The translations under genes and the position numbers were made by a program. This document shows positions 44,905-55,978 of a stretch of DNA of 64,000 nucleotides, in pieces. Origin of the DNA: Coturnix japonica (Eukaryota > Chordata > Aves > Galliformes > Phasianidae). The DNA is taken from the NCBI RefSeq assembly GCF_001577835.2, contig NC_029542.1, positions 76,997 through 140,996 of the forward strand. The letters run 5' to 3'. The notes under the pieces are model-generated. The model saw only the letters and a program-made list of their open reading frames with translations. It did not search any database and had not been told where the DNA came from. How positions within the stretch are numbered: position 1 is the stretch's first letter; each line of letters begins with the position of its first letter.

Positions 44905-47090
44905 GAATCACTGAATCATAGAATGCCTTGGATTGGAAGCAACCTCCATGATCATCAAGTTCCAACCTCTCTGCTACAGGCAGGGCTGCAAGCCACTAGA
45001 TCAAGTCCAAATTGGATCGTCCAGAGCCCCATTCAACCCAGCTTTAAACACCTCCAGCAACAGGGCACTCACAGCATCTCTGTGCAGCCTGCTCCAGCAT
45101 CTCACCATGCTCTCAGTAAACTTCCCCCTGACATCTACTCTAAATCTCCCATCCTTTAGTTTAAAAACATTCCCCCTTGTCCTACCACTATCTACCTATG
45201 TAAAAATTGACTTCCCTCACATTTATCAAGTCCCTTGAAATACTGGAAGGCTGCAATGAGCCACAGTATTCTCTTTTCCAGGCTGAGTAAGCCCAGTTCC
45301 TTCAGCCTGTTTTCATAGGAGAGTCCCTCCAGCCCTTCGATCACCTTCATGGCACATATCTGGGCCTTCTCCAAAAGCTCCACATCCTTCCTGTGCTGGG
45401 GGCTGCAGTGTTTGAGGCACGGACTCAGATGTGAACAATCCAAATCATTTATTACAAGTTCTCACATCCCTTATATACCTTCAAAAGTTTTTGTTTTCTA
45501 ACTTTCCCATCCACCCTTACAACTTTCCCAACCACCTTATATGTCAACAAAGCATTCTACAAACACTTTTCAACTGTCCATGCAGGCACATATCCAGTCA
45601 GAGCTGTGAGTCCCTTCTTCTCCTTCCAGAGGTGTCCTTGGTTCTCATGCTGTTTATCTTGCTCCACAGCTGCTGCTCTGAACAGCTTTTCTTGTATTCC
45701 CACAGGGGGCTCTAGACTGGGACACAGTACCCCCAGATGGGGACTCATGTGGGCAGAATAAATGGGCACAATCGCCTCCCTTGCCCTGATGGCCACCCCT
45801 CTTCTGATGGAACTCAGGATACCATCAGCCTTCTGGGCTGCAAGTGCAAACACCTGGCTCACGTTCAGTTTTTCGTCAAGAACCCCTAAGTTATTCCCAG
45901 GGCTACTCTCAAGGAGCTCTTCTCCCAGCTTGTATACATATCTGGGATTGCTTCAACCCAAGCATAACAACACACACTTTGCTATGCTGAACCTCATTAG
46001 GTTCTCAAGGCCAGAACTTTCCAGTTGATCAAACATCCTCTGGATGGTGTTCCTTCTTTCACTATATCAACTGCACCACTCAGCTTGATGTCATCAGCAA
46101 ACATGCTGAGGGTGCACTCAATCCCACCATCTGTGTCATAGATAAAGATGTTAAGGAGTACTAGACCCAAGATGGAGCCCTGCAGGACACCTCTCATTAC
46201 CAGCCTCCACCTGGACATAAAGCCATTGACCACAACCCTCTGGCTGCAACCTTCCAATCAATTCCTTATTCACTGAATAGTCCACCCTTCAAATCCATCT
46301 CTCTCCAATTTAGAGATAAGGATGTGGTGGGGAACCATGCCAAAGGACTTGCAGAAGTTCAAGTAGATGCCTTCCCTTTGTCCACTGACTGTCACTCCAT
46401 CAGAGAAGGCCACCAGATTGGTCAGGCTTGTTCCTCCCTTGGTGAAGCCACAGTCTTGGACCACTTGTGCTCATGTGCTTTAACATATCTTTCAGGAGGA
46501 TCTGTTCCGTGGCTGTTCCTAGCACAGAGGTAAAGTTCACCAGTCTGTAGTTCCCACAGTCCACCTTCCTCCCATCCTTGTAAATGGGAGTGATGCTTCT
46601 TTTGTTGTTTTTGTTTTGTTTTGTTTTGTTCTTCCATTCCTGACAGACTTTGCCTGACAGCCACAACTTTCCTAATATGACGGACAGTAACTTGGCAACT
46701 ACCTCACCCTGCTCCCTTAAGACCCCGGGATATATATCAGCCAGCCCCAAGTACTCATGAGACATCTGTCTCATGAGCTGGTCTTGGACTCACTCTGCCC
46801 TTACAGCATGGGGGACTTTGCTACCAGTCCCACCTAGAGGTTCAGGTTCAGGGATGTGAGGTTCAGGGATGTGAGAATCCTGGCTACCAGTGAAGACTGA
46901 GGCAAAGAACTCATTGAGTACCTCAGCCTTCTCCATTACTGTTCTAGTCTGTTCTCCATTCTCATTTAGCAGAGAAGGTACAATACCTCCGGCCCAACTC
47001 TTCTGACCCAGTACAAACCCTTCCTATAATTTTTAGAATTTCTTGCCAAGTTCAGTTCTATCTGTGCCTTTGCTTTCCTAATCCCATCTT
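44905..47090 (-). mobile_element. CR1 LINE, degraded
   Basis: A minus-strand CR1 of about 2.2 kb. 3' end at 44905-44960 (cttggattggaagcaacctc), RT relics around 45750-46780 ([20 protein letters not shown]-like; AEVVAKLLSVILGKLWLSG). Frames are broken several times. The 5' end lies near 47090, beyond which the VH-delta flank resumes. Confidence 0.8.
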
Positions 47091-47357
47091 GAGCTGCAGA
47101 TGGTTTTGCTACCACGAAAACCACTCTCCAGGGCATGCAGCTCTCGCGCTCCTACTCAGGGCTCAGCCAGAGCCATTTCCACAACATTCATCTGCTTTTG
47201 TGACTCAGGAGAATGAAAGGAATGATAAAGTGAAAGAAGACCATGCAGAAATGACAAGGTCATTTCTGACATCCCCTCACTGTCCATGAGCAGCCCAGAG
47301 CCAGGCCAGCTCCTGCCAGCACTGTGCTTCTGCAGCTTTCACTCTGCCTAGGAAGGG

Positions 47358-47396
47358 GTTTTTTGTTAAAGCTCTGCAGGATTTCCTGTTCCCGTG
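47358..47396 (-). promoter_or_regulatory. 23-RSS of VH-delta, heptamer CACGGGA
   Basis: Minus strand heptamer cacggga (47390-47396), 23-base spacer acaggaaatcc...ttta, nonamer acaaaaaac (47358-47366). Only CAC of the heptamer is consensus, and the same heptamer recurs at 49471. Confidence 0.82.
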
Positions 47397-48040
47397 TTAA
47401 CTGCACAGAAGTAGTGCGCTGAGTCGTGGGGATGCAGGGCACGAAGAGACAGAGAGGACACAGACTGGGAACTGTCAAGAGAAACTGAGGCTCGATCCTC
47501 CAGCACAGGGCTGTATCTAATATATGAGCTAGAGACGATGTAGGACAGCCACTCAAGATGGCCACTGAGTGCCTGACGGTACCACAGTACAAAATAATCA
47601 TCAAAGCTGAGGCCGGATCCACGGCAGAAGAACTGCACAGACTCCCCAGCTGCTTGTACACCTCCTCCAGATACTTCAAGTCTGAACTGTGCACACACTC
47701 CTGCAGAAGAAAAGCAACAGGAGCCAGGTACTGCACATCCTGGCAGGAGGACGTTCCCCAGCCACACTAACAACAACCGACCACAAATTCCGAGCTGTGA
47801 ACTTCCTCTCTCCTGCCAAAGCCCCAGGCCAGGGGCACTACCAGGGCTGCTCCCGCAGCATCCATGTCCCCACTCCGCCTCCCTCTCCCACGCACCGAAG
47901 GCGAGCTCCAGGCTTCAGCGCCCCCGCCGAGCAGCAGCACGAACCGCGACCAGCCCCGGCCTCCCCGCTCTCCGTGCCCGCCTCTCACCTGCTGGCCCCA
48001 AGGCCAAGGCCAGCAGCCACGGCCCCAGCCCGGCCGCCAT
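47397..48040 (-). CDS. VH-delta gene, leader plus V exon
   Basis: Leader exon 47989-48040 encodes MAAGLGPWLLALALGPAG and splices through gtgagag to the V exon at 47397-47700 (acceptor ttcttctgcag). V domain: FR1 FRLEVSGGGVQAAGESVQFF then C; CDR1 GLSFDDYF; FR2 LWYRQALSGHLEWLSY; FR3 RASVSLDSSQSVSSLSLRAL ending HDSAHYFCAV. FR1 (GGG, GES), FR2 (RQA, LEWLS) and FR3 (DSSQS/DNSKN type) recall clan III immunoglobulin VH. FR2 uses WYRQ, not WVRQ. All key residues (two Cys, Trp) are present. It sits in the TCR delta locus in the same orientation as TRDC, so its product should be a delta chain with an antibody-like V. Likely functional, subject to its odd heptamer. Confidence 0.92.
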
Positions 48041-48330
48041 CGCGCCGCGCCTCTGCCGTCTGCCCGGTAGGCGGACAGGAGCAGAGCGGAACCGCGCTCG
48101 AGACGCCCCTCGTCGGGCAGCACCCACCGCTCCGCCCGGCCCGGCCCCGCGGCCCCTTCGGCGGAGGACGGGGCGGGGCGCAGGGGAGCGCCAGAGCCAG
48201 AGGCGGAGCTCGGCTGCCCGGCACTCGGAGGCTCCGGGCCGTGGGTTGGTCACAGCGCAGTTTTCCATGCACGTGGGGCCCGGGCTTCCGCCAGAAACGG
48301 CATGGCTGCCCCCAGCACGGGCTGTCGGCC
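48041..48330 (-). promoter_or_regulatory. GC-rich promoter block of VH-delta
   Basis: CpG-dense sequence just upstream of the leader ATG (e.g. ggggcggggcgcaggggagc near 48169), repeated in closely similar form above the other three leaders. No TATA box or Ig octamer was seen. It is probably a CpG-island promoter. Confidence 0.6.
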
Positions 48331-48560
48331 CGCAGCCTGTCCTTACACGAGCCTTGCCAAGATGGCTTCCATCCTCTCCTTTGTCGTGGCATCATGGAGA
48401 AATCACACTCGAAATATTTTATTCCATTCTCCTTGTTACAGCTCGTTACACCCTATGCTCTCCCTGAAAGTTTCCGGGCTCCCCTGTCTTGTCCCCATTA
48501 AGGCTATCTTAGTGCTTGTGAGTCTGATGCTTTGCCCATGGTTGCACCCCAGCAGAAGGC
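48330..48560. other. Upstream flank shared among VH-delta copies
   Basis: A short phrase (aaatcacactcgaaatattt) recurs with changes near 56330 and 61755, so it belongs to the duplicated upstream flank. Confidence 0.5.
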
Positions 48561-49070
48561 TATTGCCAGGCTGAGGTGCCATGCACACATAAAAGGTGGG
48601 CTGCTGCCAAGAAAAAGGTGGAGGTTCAGGCAGAGATCCCACTACAACATGCTAGTGCACAGTTCTCTGGCCTTTGCAATGCAAGGGGATGGGGACAGCA
48701 TTTGTGTGAGATGCAACGTGGTAAATAGTTTACTCAGCCTTGAGGTTGACCAGAAGGAGGAGGAGAAGAGGCTGAGCAGCATTAAGGAGTGTGAGAGGGA
48801 GACTGTTTGGTGGTTCTGGTCCCTATCGGCACTGAGATCTAGGCAGCCAGCTGAGACTCCACGTGAAGCAGGTCTCCCCCTACCGACCCTCTAAACTGGG
48901 AGGTCTGTTGCCTCCCAGGAGCCTGCTTTGAAGACATAGGGAAGAATCTTTATTCCCTAGACGGCCCTCAGATTAATATCCCATATTGTTGTTTAAGGTA
49001 GGCATTGATGACATGGGAAGAACTTCTCTAAGGACTATGCAAAAGAACTTCAGTGCCTTGGGTTGACAGG
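48560..49070 (+). mobile_element. CR1 ORF1 5' fragment
   Basis: The plus strand reads VVNSLLSLEVDQKEEEKRLS then SIKECERET, which resembles the coiled-coil region of CR1 ORF1 (LEVEQLKEEVERLRSIRECE-type). The rest of the element is missing. Assigned from memory of the family, hence moderate confidence. Confidence 0.55.
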
Positions 49071-49089
49071 TCAGGGGCTAGGCAGCACA

Positions 49090-49438
49090 TCTACCATGGC
49101 TGGTAGATGAAAGCAGGCAGTGCTGTTGTTAGAAGTGCACAAGTGCTTTTGAGTACCCATGGGAAAAAGGTAACCAAGACCAGGTGAAGACATGATGCAG
49201 GTAGGAAGGTGGGCAAAGTGGCCAAGCTGATTAGGTGACCAGAAACATGATGAATATAATCCTAATGGCACAACACTGCTTTTGTGACTCAGAAGAATGA
49301 AAGGAGTGATGAAGTGAAAGAAGCAGAAAGGACCTGTGGACTGCAGTGATGTTCCAGAAATGTTTAGGAGCAGCCCAGAGCCATTCCAGCTCCTGCCAGC
49401 CCTGAGGCTCCTGCAGCCGTGGCTGTGCACAGGGAGGA
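49090..49438 (-). repeat. Duplicated 3' flank of VH-delta
   Basis: The flank below each VH-delta RSS is shared: compare 'gtgactcagaagaatgaaag' here with 44290 and 47200, and 'aggagcagcccagagccatt' with 55351. Other copies lie near 41600-41850, 44070-44460, 47190-47357, 51280-51600, 55270-55421 and 60370-60655. Confidence 0.75.
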
Positions 49439-49477
49439 GATTTTTGTTAGAGCTCTGCAAGATTTCCTGTTCCCGTG
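49439..49477 (-). promoter_or_regulatory. 23-RSS of VH-delta, heptamer CACGGGA
   Basis: Minus strand heptamer cacggga (49471-49477), 23-base spacer acaggaaatcttgcagagct..., nonamer acaaaaatc (49439-49447). Confidence 0.82.
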
Positions 49478-50155
49478 TCAACTGCACAGAAGTAGTGCGC
49501 TGAGTCGTGTGGGTGCAGGGTGTGTAGAGACAGAAAGGACACAGATTGGGAATTGTCTCGAGAAACTGTAGCTCGACCCCTCAACGCAGGGCTGTATCTA
49601 ATATATGAGCCAGTGCTGATAGAGGACAGCCACTCGAGATGGCCACTGAGTGCCTGACGGTACCACAGTACATGATAATCTCTGAAGCTGAAGCTGGATC
49701 CACGGCAATAGAGCTGCACAGACTCTCCAGCTACTCGCACACCTCCTCCAGAAGCTTCCAGTCTGAACTGTGCACACACTCCTGAAGAAAGACAGCAACA
49801 GGAGCCAGGCATTGCACATCCATGGAAGGAGAACGTTCCCCACCCAACACCCACAGTCCATAAACTCAAAACCTCTCTCCTGCCAAAGCCCCAGGCCAGG
49901 AGCACTGCCCCAGACGCCCTCCTCCTCGAGGCTCAGCCTGGTCCACTCCCGCAGCATCCATGTCCTCACGCAGCCTCCCTTTCCCACGCACAACAGCCGC
50001 TCCCCGGCACTGAAGGCGAGTTCCTGGCCTCAGCGCCCCCGCGGGGCAGCAGCACGAGCCGCGCCCAGCCCCGGCCTCGCCGCCCTCCGTGCCCGCCTCT
50101 CACCTGCCGGCCCCAAGGCCAAGGCCAGCAGCCACGGCCCCAGCCCGGCCACCAT
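49478..50155 (-). CDS. VH-delta gene, leader plus V exon
   Basis: Leader exon 50104-50155 (MVAGLGPWLLALALGPAG, donor gtgagag) and V exon 49478-49781 (acceptor ctttcttcag). FR1 FRLEASGGGVRVAGESVQLY then C; CDR1 SFSFRDYH; FR2 VLWYRQALSGHLEWLSS; FR3 RATVSRDNSQSVSFLSLHTL ending HDSAHYFCAV. Very close to the gene at 47397, so a recent duplicate, with differences concentrated in CDR1 and CDR2. All conserved residues are present, with no stops. Likely functional. Confidence 0.93.
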
Positions 50156-50420
50156 CGCGCCGCGCCTCTGCCGTCTGCCAGGGAGGCGGACAGGAGCAGA
50201 GCGGGACGGTGACCACCTAGGTGACAGCGTCCACCGCTCCGCCCGGCCCGGCCCCGCGGCCCCTTCGGCGGAGGACGGGGCGGTGCGCGGAGCAGCGCGA
50301 GAGCCAGGGGCGGAGCGCGGCGACACGGGGCTCGGAGGCTCCGGGCCGTGAGCTGATCCCCGCGCAGTTTTCCGTGCAAGAGGGGCCCGGGCCTCGGCCA
50401 GACTCAGCACGGCTGCCCCC
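50156..50420 (-). promoter_or_regulatory. GC-rich promoter block of VH-delta
   Basis: CpG-dense block like that at 48041-48330, including the shared ccccttcggcggaggacggg near 50260. Confidence 0.6.
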
Positions 50421-50444
50421 AAGCACGGGCTCATTGATCCACAT

Positions 50445-51235
50445 CTACTCACTGATCTCATACTTTCTAAAGTTTACCAGAGGGATGCTGTGGGAGACAG
50501 CATCAAAAACAGTGTTGAAGTCAAGTGACATGGAGATGACATCCAGAACAAGATCTTCCATCACCTTCCCAGGGACAGTGGAGAGGCTGACTGTTCTGTA
50601 TTTTCCTAGATCCTCTTTCTTTTTTTTTTTTCTTTTTTTCTTTTTTTTTAACCTCTTTTGAAGATTGGGGTGACACTGCCTGTCCTTCAGTCTTCAGGCA
50701 CCTCTACCACTGTCAAAGAGATTTTAAACATGACAGCAATTCAGCAGTAACTTCTGCCAGTTACCTCAGCACATGTGGGTGAATCCTATCAGAACCCACT
50801 CTTTTATGTGCATTTATCTTGGCTCTATGACTATACCAACCTCAATGTAAGGCAACTCATCCTTTCCTCAGACTCCTTTCAGTGTATGCAGTTCCCAAGG
50901 GCAGTCTTAGTGGTAAAGTCTGAAACAACTAATACATTCAGTATCACTTCTTTCTCAGCATCCTCTGCTACCAGGGCACCTACCTCTTTCAGTAGTGGAT
51001 TTACATTTACCTTAGTCTTCCTCTTAGTACTGACACAATTAGAAAAACCTTTCTTGATATCCTTGATCTCCTTTGCCAGATTTAATTCCCAGTGTTGCAC
51101 CCCTGCAGGCCCTGACAACATTTTTGTATTCCTCCTAAATGGGCAGGCCCTTCTATCACTCTTTTATCACACTCCATAAACTTTCTTCTTGTCTTTCAGT
51201 GGAGCTGTGATCTCCTTTCTTATCCATGCAGGCCT
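50445..51235 (-). mobile_element. CR1 fragment
   Basis: A minus-strand CR1 internal piece covering parts of the RT and endonuclease regions (gggatgctgtgggagacagc; accagggcacctacctcttt). It holds a T-run at 50618-50650. Frames are broken and no 3' tail is seen. Confidence 0.7.
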
Positions 51236-51239
51236 CTGA

Positions 51240-51605
51240 AATCACATCAAAGCTATTTACCCACTACTTTGCTTTCAGAGGCATGGAAAGGTGGCCCATG
51301 GTTGTTGATGGAAGCTGGCTATGCTGTACCTAGAACCCTATTGTTTTGAATGCACAATGAAGAGATGCAAGAACAGATATAGATGGGTTTCAGGGAGCAT
51401 GGCAAAGTGTCAAAGCTGATGTGGTGATGGGAAGTACAATGAACCAAAATCTCAGGTTTCAACACTGCCTTAGGGACACATGAGGAGGAAAGGAGTAGTG
51501 AAAGAAATGAAGCTCTTGTAGAAGGACCAGTAAACTCTGTGATGTGCAGAGATGCCCCTTCACTTCCCAGGAGCAGCCCAGAGACACTCCAGATCTTTCC
51601 ATCCA
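51240..51605 (-). pseudogene. Orphan VH-delta/TRDV flank, V lost
   Basis: This stretch matches the intergenic flank below other VH-delta genes (aatcacatcaaagctattta near 51241; cactgccttagggacacatg near 51463; aggagcagcccagagacact near 51580) but no VH-delta exon follows. The V of this unit appears deleted, leaving its 3' flank and a trace of the neighbouring TRDV 5' region. Confidence 0.6.
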
Positions 51606-51609
51606 GTTT

Positions 51610-52244
51610 ACCTGTGCTTGGTGTGTGAACAACCATGTTTTTTCTCACTGATCCTGCTACACAGGAGCAGTGCAGTCACAATAGACCACTTTTCTCTTGG
51701 CATCCACCAGTTGCACAGACTTTTTCCTTCAATTTCACATTTACTGCTTTGGATTATAGTGCGCTCAGAAAGTTGCTCGTTATTGCCTACCAAGCAATGG
51801 AAATGTGCTCAGACTGGGGACAAACAGGTGGAGGTCAACCTAAAGTCAATGTGGTGAAGCTGATGATGGAAAAATGAGGAGGAATTCAGTGCTCTAAATG
51901 GTCAACTCAGGCTCCTATCATGCAAGCCCAGAACAACATTAGCAAATATTAAGGAGTTCTTGTGAAAGAAGGAATAACTATGTCAATGTACTGCATATGT
52001 ACTCCTTAACTGTCTAAATGTAGCACTGGAACTCTCAGAGCATGTGCTTGATTTATCATGTATTATGAGGAATAAAGGAGAGTCAGCTCTCTCATACCAT
52101 AATGTAGATAGAGAATTTTCTTCCCTGATTTCACATGATAATAGGAGATCTGCTGCATCTCCTATAATCATCATCGTGACTTCTCTGGAGCCACTCCAAG
52201 CAGCCAATGTCATTCTCATACCCATGTTCCCAAAACACAATGCA
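51610..52244. repeat. Duplicated block, copy 1
   Basis: Matches 62110-62700: e.g. attgcctaccaagcaatgga occurs at about 51782 and 62278. The right end is an older CR1 relic (ggagccactccaagcagcca) cut by the younger CR1 at 52245. The matching block at 62.6 kb lacks that insertion. Confidence 0.75.
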
Positions 52245-53935
52245 GTAATCACAGAATCACAGAATCACAGAATTACCCGGGTTGGAAGGGACCTCAAGGA
52301 TCATGTAGTTCCAACCCCCCTGCCTAGCAGGGCCACCAAACATACACATTTACTAGATCAGGTTGCCCAGGGCCCCATCCAACCTGGTCTTGAACACCTC
52401 CAAGGACGGGGCATCCACAACCTCACTGGGCAGCCTGTTCCAGGACCTAACCACCCTTCTAGTAAAGAACTTTCCCCTAACATCCAACCTAAATCTTCCC
52501 TCCTTCAACTTAAAAACATTTCCCCTAGTCCTGCTATTATCAGCCCTTTCGAAGAGTTTACTCCCCTCCTGGGAGTAAGTTCCCTTCAGGTACTGAAAGG
52601 CTGCAATGAGGTCACCCCGCAACCTTCTCTTCTCCAGGCTGAACAAACCCAACTCCCTCAGCCTGTCCTTATAGGGGAGGTGCTCCAGCCCCCTGATCAT
52701 CTTTGTGGCCCTCCTCTGGACCCTTTCCAAAATCTCCATATCTTTTTTGTACTGAGGGCTCCACACCTGGACACAGTACTCCAGATGGGGCCTCACAAGA
52801 GCAGAGTAGAGAGGGACGATCACCTCCCTATCCCTGCTGACCACCCCTCTCCTGATGGAGCCCAGGATCCCATTTGCTTTCCGGGCTGCCAGAGCGCACT
52901 GCTGGCTCATGTTAAGTTTCTCATCTATCAGGACCCCTAGGTCTTTTTCAGCCGAGCTGCTCTCAAGGACAACTCCTCCCAGCCTGTACAGGTGCCTGGG
53001 GTTCTTCCGGCCCAAGTGCAAAACCTTGCACTTTGCCGTGTTGAACCTCATTAGGTTCACCCGAGCCCAGCTTTCCAGCCTGTCAAGGTCCCTCTGAATG
53101 GCATCCGTTCCCTCCACCGTATCGACTGCACCACTCAGCTTGGTGTCATCAGCAAACTTGCTGAGGGTGCACTCCATTCCCTCATCGATGTCATTAATAA
53201 AGATGTTAAAGAGCACCGGTCCCAAGACAGACCCTTGAGGGACGCCGCTCGTTACCGGCCTCCACTTGGACATAGAGCCATTGACCACCACCCTCTGTCT
53301 GCGGCCTTTCAACCAATTGCTTATCCATCTAGTTGTCCACCCATCAAATCCACCTCCCTCCAATTTGGAGATGAGGATGTGATGGGGGACCATGTCAAAG
53401 GCCTTGCTCAGGTCCAGGTAAATGACATCAGTTGCCTTCCCTTCATCCACCAACGCCGTCACTCCATCATAGAAGGCCACAAGATTAGTTAAGCATGACC
53501 TTCCCCTGGTGAAGCCATGCTGGCTGTCTCGGATCACATGCTCGTTCTTTATGTGATCAAGCATGTTGTCCAGGAGGATCTGTTCCATAATCTTCCCAGG
53601 CACAGAGGTGAGACTCACCGGCCTGTAGTAACCCGGGTCCTCCCTGCTCCCCTTCTTGTAAATGGGAGTGATGTGACCCTTCCTCCAATCATCCGGGACC
53701 TCACCTGACAGCCATGACTTCTCAAATATGATGGAGAGCGGCTCAGCAACCACCTCAGCCAGCTCCTTCAGGACCCTGGGATGCATGCCATCTGGCCCCA
53801 TAGACTTATACTCATTCAGTCTAAGGAGCCACTCTCGGACTTGCTCTACCCTTACAGTGGCGAGGGATTTACCTCCTTGGTCCCCACACAGAGGTATGGT
53901 GGTGCAAGACTTAGGGACGTAATCCACATGACCTT
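52245..53935 (-). mobile_element. CR1 LINE with long open RT frame
   Basis: A 5'-truncated CR1, minus strand. Tail agaatcacagaatcacagaa at 52254-52273. A single uninterrupted frame runs from about 53930 to 52353, more than 520 codons. RT motifs in order: [98 protein letters not shown], and the catalytic [10 protein letters not shown]. The endonuclease and ORF1 are missing, so it cannot move itself, but an intact frame means a young insertion. It sits inside an older CR1 relic in one copy of a duplicated block. Confidence 0.92.
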
Positions 53936-54384
53936 TCATTACAGAGGAATAAATAGTTGGAACCACCACCCTTGACCTCCTGGCTACACTTCTTTTGATG
54001 CATATCCTTCTTCTGATCCACCTCCTACTGCACTTCTTCAAGTTATCCCATCAAACCTCCATGATTCAACAGCTTTGCAACCAGGCCATGGAGGAAAAAC
54101 AGGGTCACACTAAACTGGAGGCCCAGTTAATGTGCACTAGATTACAGTCCAACATGCAGCATCTGAGGCTTCCAGAATACCTCAATTTTCATCTCAAATT
54201 TTCTGATCCCTTGAACCACACTTTCTTCCACTGGATACTATTACATACATGGGGAAGGCCTGTTTTCTGCACCTTGGTTGCATGACACCACCTAAATCTC
54301 GGCTGCTAGAAAGATGCAGTGAGAATTCTGGATACTCTTATCAGTCACTTTTTGTTCCACAACTGAAGAGGACTACTAGGACTA

Positions 54385-54442
54385 CTAGGATACTGCTGGT
54401 ATCAGGCCACACAAACATAAGAAGCATTGTAGTTATAAGTAC
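54385..54442 (-). pseudogene. TRDV: TRDV 3' remnant next to a mariner
   Basis: Matches the middle of the TRDV exon (ctgctggtatcaggccacac at 54401-54420; compare 41370-41390), then stops at ...ataagta, where mariner begins. Together with the 5' remnants elsewhere, this shows the insertion point in FR1. Confidence 0.72.
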
Positions 54443-55100
54443 ATGGGCTGCTCCACAAGCAATACCACCTGTCTTACTACATTGGCATGCAAGGACAGCG
54501 GAGGATGTTGGCATTATGGCAGTGTATGTTGAACTTCCACCAGTATTCCATTACCTTTTGTTGCTGTGTAACATGTGATAACAGAGGGGCAGTCAGACAG
54601 AATGGAGTCTAACATGGAAGTGCATAGGAAGCAAAGGTGTGAAGCTGAATAGCTCCGTGAGGAACAAATCACACTTTGCCCTTCACTGACACCTGCTGAA
54701 CATTTATGGAGACCAAACAGAGAATGTGAGCTCATTAGGCAGTGGATTTTGTGTTTTAGTAGAAGCAACACTGACAGGACAGGCAAGCCACATTCCAGAA
54801 GGCTATGCACATCTGTCATACCATGAAATGAAGAGATCCTAGATCAGCTCATTGATATGAATCAGTGGATTATGAACAGGAAGCTGGGTGCAGAGCTGTA
54901 TATTGGATTGCATGCAATGAACACAATAATGTCTGAGATAGAATATAGCATAGTTTGCACCAGGAGGAATCTATGAAGACTCACACGGGAACAGTGTAAG
55001 CAAGTTTATCAGGAACAAGTGAACCCATACGAGGCTCAAGGTGACAATTTCCTGAATCACATCATTAACACTGATGAGATGTGGACACTACAGTCACGCT
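54443..55100 (+). mobile_element. Mariner 5' part
   Basis: Begins catgggctgctccacaagca after a TA. The plus strand continues with the untranslated leader and broken transposase start (near 54596: aatggagtctaacatggaag) through gatgagatgtggaca near 55074. It stops before the catalytic core. Frames are broken. Confidence 0.78.
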
Positions 55101-55420
55101 GCAGGAGAGAAGGGCAGGGAAAATGGGGAACCCACATAGATTCAGATTGCACAGAAGTAGAGGGGCTCCAGATCACCCCACTGCTCCAGGCACTCATGTA
55201 CCCACGTAGCTCACCCATTGGTTCAGACTGTGACCCTGGAATTCCACTACACCTGGTTTAGGACTCAGGAAGAGGAGAGGAGTGGGAAACGGAAGGAGCT
55301 CTTACAGAAAAGGCTATCAGAGGTGTGCAGTGATGTTTCCTCACTGTCCAGGAGCAGCCCAGAGCCATTCCAGCTCCTGCCAGCCCTGAGGCTCCTGAAG
55401 CTGTGGCTGTGAACAGGGAG
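55100..55420 (-). repeat. VH-delta 3' flank
   Basis: The shared flank of VH-delta genes, e.g. ctgtccaggagcagcccaga at about 55345. The part left of 55270 was not recognised. Confidence 0.6.
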
Positions 55421-55421
55421 A

Positions 55422-55460
55422 GGATTTTGTTAAAGCTCTACTGGATTTCCTGTTCTCGTG
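55422..55460 (-). promoter_or_regulatory. 23-RSS of VH-delta, heptamer CACGAGA
   Basis: Minus strand heptamer cacgaga (55454-55460), 23-base spacer acaggaaatccagtagagct..., nonamer acaaaatcc (55422-55430). Confidence 0.8.
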
Positions 55461-55978
55461 TGAACAGCACAGAAGTAGTGCGCTGAGTCTTGAGGGCGCA
55501 AGGAGTGTAGTGACAGAGAGCACACAGATCTGGAATTGTCACGAGATACCGAGGCCCGACCCTGAATATCAGGGCTTAATCTATGAATATGTGAACTAAT
55601 GTCAATAAAGGACAGCCACTTGAGACGGCCACTGAATGCCTGACGGTACCACCGAATACTATAATCCCTGAGGTTGAAGCCGGATCCCTGGCAGGAGAGC
55701 TGCACAGAGTCCCCAGCTGCTCGCACCCCTCCTCCAGATGCTTCCAGTCTGAACTGTGCACACACACCTGAAGAAGGACAGCAACAGGAGCCAGGTATTA
55801 CACATTCTGGCAGGAGGACGTTCCCCAACAACCACAGAGCACAAACTCAGAGCTGTGAACCTCCTCCTTCCTGCCCAAAGCCCCGGGACAGGGGCACTGC
55901 CCCAGCCGCCCGTGCCCGCCTCTTACCTGCCGGCCCCAAGGCCAAGGCCAGCAGCCACGGCCCCAGCCCGGCCACCAT
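55461..55978 (-). CDS. VH-delta gene, leader plus V exon
   Basis: Leader exon 55927-55978 (MVAGLGPWLLALALGPAG, donor gtaaga) and V exon 55461-55767 (acceptor ccttcttcag); its leader intron (159 bases) is shorter than in the other copies. FR1 FRLEASGGGVRAAGDSVQLS then C; CDR1 GFNLRDYS; FR2 IRWYRQAFSGRLKWLSF (K where others have E); FR3 RASVSRDNSRSVCSLSLHSL ending QDSAHYFCAV, with an extra cysteine in FR3 (SVCSL). Open throughout. Probably functional; the extra cysteine might affect folding. Confidence 0.92.

Noticed and set aside
47689-48501. A 270-codon plus-strand open frame over the VH-delta leader, and similar ones at 49770-50351 and 61087-61893.
   Set aside because: They are antisense to leader/promoter CpG blocks, where GC richness suppresses stops. 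They show no family motif and occur only as shadows of the duplicated block.
52044-52940. A 298-codon plus-strand open frame.
   Set aside because: It lies opposite the open RT frame of the CR1 and mirrors it.
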